Assembly (NCBI GenBank): GCA_003415625.1
Contig: PYIU01000006.1
Location: 248,001 to 312,000 of the forward strand
Reading direction: 5' to 3'
DNA length: 64,000 nucleotides
DNA from: Aquanectria penicillioides
Lineage: Eukaryota > Ascomycota > Sordariomycetes > Hypocreales > Nectriaceae
Below are positions 56,759 through 64,000 of the stretch, piece after piece. How positions within the stretch are numbered: the first letter of the stretch is position 1; each line of letters starts with the position of its first letter. Below the pieces are notes generated by a model. It ran no database searches. It had not been told where the DNA came from and saw only the letters and a list, made by a program, of their open reading frames with translations. Position numbers and translations under genes: made by a program.

Positions 56759-56846
56759 CCCCGAATAGCTCAGCTGGAAGAGCGTTCGGCTGTAATTGAT
56801 CATCATCGTTACCGAAAGGTCACCTGTTCGAGCCAGGTTTCGGGGA
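56759..56846 (+). tRNA. tRNA-Tyr(GUA), copy 3, with 15-nt intron
   Basis: Mature part identical to copy 2; anticodon GTA at 56792-56794, intron 56796-56810 (two base differences from copy 2). The upstream sequence AAGCAAGGTCAT...GACAGCCAGCTAT is also shared with copy 2, showing that a unit of about 361 bp was duplicated. Confidence 0.95.
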
Positions 56847-57954
56847 CTCCTCTTTTTGCGTTTGGGAGCAGTTTTCCTTTTTGCTACCAAGGTTTACAAT
56901 GTTCATTTTTTTTTTCCCCTGGCTTGGTTTCAACACCAGTTCTCGGCAGTCTGTCTGTCCTTCTCTTTGATCTCATTTAAGGCTTATTCACATCATAAGT
57001 CGGTCCCCAGCGCCGTCGCACTGATATGCTCCTGGACTGTCACGCACACTTTCAACAAACATAACTATGTTAAGCGACCCTGTCGGATGGAAGACGAAAA
57101 GCTGTTTTCGTTCTGAGTTGTGTTTTGACCGCAATAACCACTATGAATATCCCCAATAATAAGCAACGTATCGGACTTGAACATGAAAGATCAAGGTAAC
57201 GTGACCTAACATTCAGAAAGTCCAACTGCATGTACAAGGCTTCCCCTTTCAACCTCACCAAGAGCCCAGCGAATCCTCTCGCAGTCAGAGCTTAAGGTGC
57301 TAAATTCGATACCGACCTCATCTCAGTCCCTATTGGCGCTATTAGCTACGTTGAATTTATACACGTCTCGAGAGAGGGATAGACCCAAGCGTAGAAAAGG
57401 CCGGGGAGGTTGTGGGGGGACTACAGCCACACAAAATTTAGCGTTAGAGGTATATAGGAGTCAATTGAGGTTATTTACGAAAGGCAAGGCTAGATTATCA
57501 GTTAGACCAGGTTAAAGTATTTATTTTCGCAAAAAAGGGTTTTGTTTTTTCTAGTCTTTTTAAGCTTTTCAGATGATATCATCTATTTGAACGACATAAA
57601 TGGCTTGAGATAAATGATAATCTTTTGAGTGAATGTATATACTAATAACTTATGCTCCTGTTCCATACAGAAAATGTAAAGGAAAAAGGAGTTCCGCTAG
57701 GATCTAAAGAGAATTGGGGGCTTCACGTAACTTATTATTGGGGATATCAATAGTTGTTATTGCGGCCAACACAACTCTTTCTAAGTTCCTTCGTGTTCGG
57801 TGTGCCCGTCCAACCTCTTTTTCCTCGTATATGTGCATCCAGCATTGTAGCGGTAAATGATCGAGGCTACAAACGAATCCAAAGCCTGTCTGTCCATGCC
57901 ACGTCTTCGTCCCCTCTCTCAGTCTCCTCTTGCGAGGCCAACACTGCTCGTCAT
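56847..57954. other. Intergenic with AT-rich tract
   Basis: About 1.1 kb between tRNA-Tyr copy 3 and the 3' end of the thymidylate kinase gene. Bases about 57460-57760 are AT-rich. The stretch 57297-57515 encodes an Arg/Lys-rich frame (RERDRPKRRKGRGG) with a translocated-repeat look, but I cannot tie it to a named element. Confidence 0.4.
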
Positions 57955-59062
57955 TTATCGCACGAACCTCACACTCTTTCCCAATTCACCCTTCTCAACC
58001 TGCTCGACTCGGGTCTTGACCTTCTTCCAAATCTCCTCAGACACCTCCTCGACGCTGCCGCCGGCGTCCACAACCACAAGGTCCTCCTCCTCCTGCTTCC
58101 ACTCGGCGCCGCCCAGACCGCCGGCGCCCTCGAACAGCCCCTGCGACTTGATGTCCTTGCCACCCATGCTGAGGCCCCAGAAGAGCTCCCGCACCCGCTT
58201 CTGCATGTCCGCCTTTTCGTACAGCTCGCCGCCCCAGCCGCCGCGGGCCTTGGCCTGCTCCTCCTCCAAGTCCAGGAACAGGACGAGGTCCGGTCGCGGG
58301 AGACCGCGCTCCGGTGCGCGAGCCCAAGCCAAGTTAAGGGAAGGGTTCTGCTTGGCTGCCGAGTAGACGATGCCGGAGTGGTAGTACCGGTCGCAGATGA
58401 TGGTGGTGCCGGAAGCCAGCAGGGTCTTGATTTGGTTTCTTGAGGCAGCGTCAGACCTAGTAGGTTGTGTGTCGTGAAGAGAGGATCTTAGAATGTCAAC
58501 TTACACAGCTTCCCAACGGTTGGCACTGAAGAGCAGATGGATAACGTGGTCGTCCATCTCAACATCGCTCTTGAGGTAAGCGTCAATCATCTGCCCAATT
58601 GGAGTTGTCCGATCTATCCGAAAAACTTCTTAGCAACCACACTCGGCCATATCCTCGAAGACTCTAGTGAATCTATCGCGAGAGCAGACACTTGTCCTGT
58701 TGCGCAACTCGCCAATATCACCATTCCACCCCAAGCGCGGGCTTATTCGTTTTGCTTACTCTGCAGCTTGCCGGGGAAGCATGCAGCACCCTGCTCCACT
58801 CGTCTCCAATTGACTACCAAAATACCAGACAACGGCGCAACTCACCAGGAAACCTCATGGTCTTGACCGGCCGTCCTGCCTCAACAAAGCGCTGCTCCAG
58901 CAATTTGACCTGCGTCGTCTTGCCACTGCGATCCAAGCCTTCGAGGATAACGAAAGTGCCCCTGGGGCCACCCTCGCTTGTCTCAGCGCCAGCGGTAGCC
59001 GCCGCTGCCGCTGCAGAGGAGCTGGCAATGGCGGCCGTGGCGAGGTCGTTGATTGATGCCAT
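57955..59062 (-). CDS. CDC8: Thymidylate kinase (dTMP kinase, CDC8 type)
   Basis: Predicted 275-aa enzyme phosphorylating dTMP to dTDP with ATP, essential for DNA synthesis. Exons 59062-58846, 58613-58505 and 58456-57955; the first intron is 232 nt. An Ala-rich leader of about 30 residues, absent from short yeast forms, precedes the P-loop LEGLDRSGKTTQ (about 40-51). Then come the dTMP-binding region (KTMRFPGDRTTPIGQMIDAY), HLLFSANRWE, and the DR motif CDRYYHSGIVYSAAK. The lid/insert region is Gly/Glu-rich (EEEQAKARGGWGGELYEK) and longer than in CDC8; the rest ends with an EEVSEEIWKKVKTRVEQ helix. The Ala-rich leader could be a targeting segment, but that is a guess. Oriented head-to-tail with the KEN-box gene. 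Confidence 0.9.
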
Positions 59063-60123
59063 TCCGGAAGAGGGGGAGGGAACGGGAAACGCCAGAGATG
59101 CGTCGAAGGGATTATCTTGTCCGTTTAGGGAAGGCTTCTCCTTCTGACCCTTGTAGTTCCTGTTCTGTGTTGTCTCTGTCTCTTTTTGATGATTTTTCCT
59201 TTTGTCTTTGTTTCTCCTTCAATGGGTAACCAGAAGCCCTGTCTGTATCTGCGACCGGCCGATGCAGAACGAGTCCGTACAACGTGAGGGGGAATGCAAG
59301 CGAGCAAGCTGGAGCGGGAGGTCGAGAGCTGAAACGGCGCCATTTCACACTGTTTGGCAGTCCCCCGCGCAGACCGCTTACGGCACTCGTTCGGCGGGGA
59401 TCGGGTGGCATTCACGTGGGCAGCAGAGCTGAAACACAGTGCGAAAGCCTCATGAGCAAGCCCATCAGCTGATGGGTGATGCCTCGGCGTCGCTCCCACG
59501 TCTGCTCCCACTTCCATCTGACCGTATCGAGCATAGGCCAATCTGAGATGCCGAATCAAGGCACATCTGTGTGGCATCATTACGAATTGGTTCACTTCTA
59601 CTCAGCATCAATCTGCAGCATTGTCTGAGATGGAATGGGCGGCACATTGGCGAATCATTGTCGGTCTAGAAATGCTCAAGCACCAATCTAGAGCCCTTGG
59701 TGACTTCCTGCCAACCTATGTTCCATGTTCCACGGGTGACGAGCTGACAAGCTGACAAGCTAAGCTTGGGACTCCTTGCTTGCATTGCATTGCTTCATCT
59801 CATCTCGTCACATCGGGACTTAAAAAATAGCCAACCAAAAGACACGATTTCAACATGCTTAATTCAATGCGGCATCGCATATTCAACTAATCGAGAGAAC
59901 TAAACAAAACAAACAGATCGAATCTGCCGACCCAAACAAGCAACAGTACTCCAGCCCTTGGTAGCCTGCGTAACAGAGATTCCCAGAACTCCAACACGCC
60001 AGCTTCCCAGACTCCGATCCAAGCTGGTAATTAACGAGACCCGTAGTATAACCTATTCCATTCAACCCGAGGTGCATTAAAATCGTATTCCATCCGTCGT
60101 AGCTTCAAATCGCGAGTCCCATT
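59063..60123. other. Intergenic
   Basis: About 1.06 kb upstream of the thymidylate kinase gene; direct repeats GACGAGCTGACAAGCTGACAAGCTAAGC near 59738. No gene recognised. Confidence 0.45.
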
Positions 60124-61501
60124 TTATGAGCTCGCTGAAGCAGCAACTTCAGTGTCGTCCTTGGCACTGCCGCTCTCCCACAGCTCGAAGGTCTCACCGG
60201 TGCCTTCCATGGGCTCCAGCACAGCAGCCTTGGAGGAGCCACCCGAAGGCTTGGAGATGAGAGCCTCGATGTCCTGCTCGGGTTCAGAAGTGGGGTCCAC
60301 GGCCTTGAGCTCAGGAGCAAGGGCAAAAGCCTTGGTGGGAACAGATTCGACCTTCTCGGGTTGCTCCTCGTCGTCACCGGGAACGATGATGACAGAGGTC
60401 TCGTCACAGCCCTCGGCGTAGAAATCGGCCGTGTTCATCTCGCCCAGAGCAACACGCTCCTTCTCGACAACCATGTCGTCAGCGCCAACTCGGGCGGCAC
60501 GGCGAGATGAGGTTTGAGAAACGTCGTCAACGGGGGGATGTTCTCCTTGTCCCGGCCCTCAGCGCGCTCCCTGTTGGCCTTCTCCTCGGTTTCCTCGTCT
60601 GAAGAAATATCAAGCACGCAGGTGCTGTGCTGGAGGAGGTTGGTCATCTCCTGCTCAGGAGTGTCCTCGTGAATCTCAAAGAACCAGCTGGCCTTCATCT
60701 CGGACTCGGGCAGATCGTTGGAAGTCTGCTTGGAGGAGGCTCGGGACGAGCCGTAACCGGGTATGGTGCCCTTGAGGGCGGCATCAAGAGAGAAGGGAGC
60801 CTCAGAGCCGAGGCCTAAGGAGGGAGGATCGACACGGGTGTAGGGACCAACGGTGCGGCGACGGCTGCTGGAGAGAAGACTGGCTCGCTTACCGCGAGTG
60901 GGGGAGCGACCGGCGGGGGCGTAGATGGGAGACGACTTGGTGATGCCGCCGCTAAGCTTCGCGGCGGGAGTTCGGGGGTGCAGAGTGCGGCGGGCGGAGG
61001 CGGGCTTGGTGGGGCTGACAAAGGTACGGGCATCGGGAGTGGAAGCGAGAGAAGGAGCCGCCTTGAGAACGAAGGCGGAGGGCTTTAGGATATCCTTGGA
61101 GGGGGTGGCGGAGATGGAGCCTTTGGAGCGCTTGGCGAAGAAGGTAGGGTCGACATTCTCGGAGTCGTCGGTATCAATCACCTCGGCCTTGCGCTTGCTG
61201 CCGGCGGGGGAGGAGATGGCTGCGATGTGTTAGTTGGATGATGCTTGAAGCAGTGTCTGACGGTTGATGACGATGTGGATGTGGAGTGGGGAGATTGTTG
61301 CATGCGTGCGCAACTGTCATGCTGCCCAAACACCCAACTCGCAGCTCCAAAAGCGCAGTGAGCCCAATTGGAGGTGCATCCCACCACGTCAGGAGGAGGA
61401 AGCCGTCACCACGTACCATTTTGTCTGTTCTTGAGGCTCGTCAAATTCTGTAGACGAGTCCCATCGAGGGGAGCGAAGGGCTGACGGGTGGCGGTAGCCA
61501 T
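60124..61501 (-). CDS. Conserved fungal protein with RxxL and KEN box; one apparent frameshift
   Basis: Exons 61501-61417 and 61219-60124 encode about 393 aa of low-complexity, probably disordered protein. The N-terminus TRQPFAPLDGTRLQNLTSLKN has a D-box-like RLQNL. SKRKAEVIDTDDSEN and several Ser-Pro/Thr-Pro sites (FVSPTK, HPRTPAAK, RSPTRGKR) look like CDK targets. DKENIPP (about residue 280) is a KEN box. These are destruction signals of APC/C substrates and suggest a cell-cycle-regulated nuclear protein. The frame slips at the G6 run 60532-60537 (C6 in the mRNA), one base short: upstream ...DKENIPP, downstream VDDVSQTSSRRAARVGADD and MVVEKERVALGEM to the stop, both well-formed. Without the slip the protein would end 29 codons later in nonsense. 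Family name not known to me. Confidence 0.65.
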
Positions 61502-64000
61502 GTCGACTAGTTGATGCAAATCGGGGATCGAAGCGGAGCTGCTGCCTGCAGAATCCAGAGGTTGAGGCAATTGCTTGGGGAATCCGAGACGACGTGTCCA
61601 GCGATACGTCTCGTAAAAGCAAGCCGAAGCGAGGCGGAGAGGCGGAGAGAGACAGAGGGGATTTGTTTGCTTCGGTGGGCAAGGGTCGAGGTGTCGAGCA
61701 AGCACTCAAGGCAAATGGGGAGGGGGCACCCAGCAAAGGGCGGTGTTTGTCGAGAGGAGCGGAGCGGAGAGAAGCTGGAGGTGGGCAGTGTGTTGTGGGT
61801 GTGTCAGATGTGTCTGCGTGCTGGGTCCGTGTAGTAGGGCGTGGTGTTGTTTGTTGTTGAACACGAGTCGTGTGGGTTCTCGCGGGCTTTTGTTGTTATG
61901 TTATGATGATGCTCGTCGGGAGCGTGTCAGTGTTTGATATGATGAAGAAGGAAAATGGAATGGGAATAAATGAAAAGAGAAAGGAGCGAGCTGGATGAAG
62001 GAGGGATCAAGTGGGTTTTCCGAAGGAGGTGAGTGGGTGGGAAAGCGGGAAGGAGGGTGAGTGGTACTATGTAAGGTAGGAAGATATGGCACGTATGGGA
62101 AGGGAGGAGCGAGTCAAGTCAGCTCAGCTCAGCCCAGTGTGAGGCCAAGCCCGCAGAGGCGCGTTTTTTGGTGCGTCGGGCGTCCGGGATGAGCGTGTTG
62201 AGTGGGTGGATATGCGGCGGTACGTACCGCTGTCGGGTGCACTTTTTACGAGGCCCCAGCCCGACACAACTCGGAAACGGAGCACACAAAACTCGACTTT
62301 ATGCAAGACCCAGGCCACTGGTCTCAATAAGTTGCCAACCACAGGGCGGCGGTGGCATGGAGCCTGAAACGTCTGTTCTGGGCTACGATATCCTGCCCTT
62401 AATGAGCCGGACGAGGAAAAGGGATATTTGCACAGGTTGTCCGGAAATCAAGCAAGCTAGCGAGCTAGAGCTAGAGCTGGACCTAGTACCCAGAGACAGT
62501 GCCGGTTTTAGTGGACGGCATAGGTGGGTAGCAGGTAGGTGCTCGATTATGCACTACGATTTCACATCCCGGAAAGCTACCACCAACCCAGCCAGGACAC
62601 TATTCATCCATCCACACATTCATTCAATCCGTCATTGATAAAATTCATCTTGCTTGCTTCTGCTCAGTGCGCTCTCGCGCACCCCTCCAAGCCCATGTCC
62701 AACCCAGGCTCTAGCGCACAATTCCCCCTCCCCCCCCCCGCGCCCAATCGTATCCTCTCAACGCGTCCAGCCGTGTCACTGCATCTCTAGCGGGGAATCT
62801 CTTTTTCGAGATGGAGCTCCGGATGCCAGAAGAGACGTCCCCCTCGATGCAGCCAAACGCTGGCCGCCACTGACTGGTTGGACGGGGCTTGCGTAGCAGG
62901 ATCCCGTCGGAGGTGCATGTGGAACGATGAGCGCAGGTGCAGACGCAGCCAGCCAATGGACGCGTCGCTCAACGGGGGGACGGGCGCCAATGCAAGGGAG
63001 TGGGAGGTTAGAAAGTGAGAGAGGTTAGAGTGAGGAGGGGAGAGCGGAGAGCGGAGACGTCCCAACGAGAGACGAGTTTCGACGGATGGGCTCCGTGCAA
63101 GACGTCGTCGTCCGGTTCCGAACAGGATTGCGAGATGAATTGATGCAATACGCCCAGACCTAGATCCGTTTCGGCTGAGCACCATTGACGCGTTTATAGC
63201 CTTGATGCGCCCACCGATATTGCACGGTGGAGCAGCACTACGGACGCGTACAGGGCACCCGCGACTTGTGCACTGGCCGGAAGCCTTATGCTTTTAGTGC
63301 TGAGCCCTGCTGAAGTCCACTGCAGAGTCGGGCTGCGGCCGCTGAAACATGCCGCACTGTAGTGCTACCATCACCACCACTTCCTTCGCTCGCCACTGTC
63401 TAGGTAGGTAGGTATTTCCTGCAAGCCCGCCGCCAGGTCATGCTAGATATTCAGAGGCTTTCAATCTTCAAACTGTTGAGTCCCATTACTTCGTCAGGGG
63501 AAATGAAGCAAGTATTGAAAACCCGATTCCCATGGCACTCCTTTCCGCCAAACCCCCTATCATTAAAAAAAACATCAATATTCGCCATTCCTCGAAACTC
63601 GGCTATTCCCTGGCCCCGTCCCACAAATCCTACAACGGCCGTATGAGTTAGAAATGAAAATGGAAGCGGGCGAGACAAGAAAAGTAAAAACCCCTTTACG
63701 CGTGCAAGCCCGGCCCCGCGACTGTCTCACTCTCGGTGTCTCCCCACTTCCGGCCGCAGGGTCATCCCCGGCCATGAGCCATGGCATCCACGCCGGGTCG
63801 CGTTCGATGCGGCCATGTCCAAGACCCTCCCTTTTCCCTTTTCTGCCTCTTTTTATTCGTAAATGTGCAAGAGCAAACTGACGGTGATTCGGCTCGCACT
63901 GCCCCCCCAAATCCCAATTGGCCCTTTGACCAAGTTTTCGCTTGGCCATGTCGCCACAGGCCTCATGAATGGGCTGGCCGGCCACGGCCCCGGCGGTCAT
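61502..64000. other. Long intergenic region at the right edge
   Basis: About 2.5 kb upstream of the KEN-box gene without a convincing gene. It has purine-rich tracts (61600-62100) and GAGCTAGAGCTAGAGCTGG near 62461. A 141-codon open frame on the minus strand at 63575-64000 has no domain-like pattern and touches the edge. Confidence 0.4.

Noticed and set aside
57297..57515. Transposase-derived ORF downstream of the tRNA pair
   Set aside because: Arg/Lys-rich frame without catalytic motifs, terminal repeats or target-site duplication; not enough to name an element.
63575..64000. 141-codon minus-strand ORF at the right edge
   Set aside because: Low-complexity basic translation with no domain or signal pattern; likely a chance frame in GC-rich DNA.
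1..64000. CRISPR arrays, bacterial operons, ribosome-binding sites or riboswitches
   Set aside because: The DNA is eukaryotic; no regularly spaced repeats were seen and the genes are intron-bearing and monocistronic.

Overview
This window is nuclear DNA of a filamentous ascomycete (Pezizomycotina; I would guess a Sordariomycete, but the sequence does not fix the genus). Genes are split by introns of about 40-90 nt with GTAAGT/GTATGT-like donors and CTAAC-like branch points. Gene families are typically fungal: Zn2Cys6 regulator, GH28 pectinase, BRE4-like transporter, NACHT-ankyrin proteins, Cdc24-like exchange factor. tRNA-Tyr genes carry short introns. Splice sites below were chosen by eye, and in nearly every model the exon lengths sum to an open frame.

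Layout. 0-14 kb: the 3'-truncated end of an M20 amidohydrolase (-), an MFS transporter (+), a 783-aa membrane protein (-), a tRNA-Tyr and a BRE4-like 1029-aa transporter (-). 14-27 kb: gene-poor DNA holding a doubtful small ORF, a patatin-like lipase with a C-terminal C2H2-like finger (-), a possible small secreted protein, and a decayed fructosyl-amino-acid (Amadori) catabolic locus made of a permease fragment and an oxidase pseudogene beside an intact Zn2Cys6 regulator (-).

27.7-44.7 kb: an island of NLR-type genes. It holds an NWD-NACHT-ankyrin protein (+), a convergent 1866-aa hydrolase-like/degenerate NACHT/ankyrin/ZZ-finger protein (-), an unknown 298-aa protein (-) and an ankyrin-subtilisin protease (+). 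With the patatin gene at 17-19 kb, three enzyme types known as fungal NLR effector domains (patatin, subtilisin, alpha/beta hydrolase) lie within 28 kb, which suggests non-self recognition or programmed cell death. A PB1-less Cdc24-like GEF follows.

47-64 kb: a GH28 enzyme, a single-pass surface protein and a small secreted protein (secretome genes), then housekeeping genes: formyltetrahydrofolate deformylase, two tandemly duplicated tRNA-Tyr genes, thymidylate kinase and a KEN-box nuclear-type protein. The last 2.5 kb has no convincing gene.

Five apparent frameshifts in three otherwise intact genes are each one base short, in or next to a G/C homopolymer run. This pattern points to homopolymer under-calling in the assembly rather than true gene death. 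The Amadori locus, by contrast, is genuinely broken (stop codon, internal deletion, truncation).
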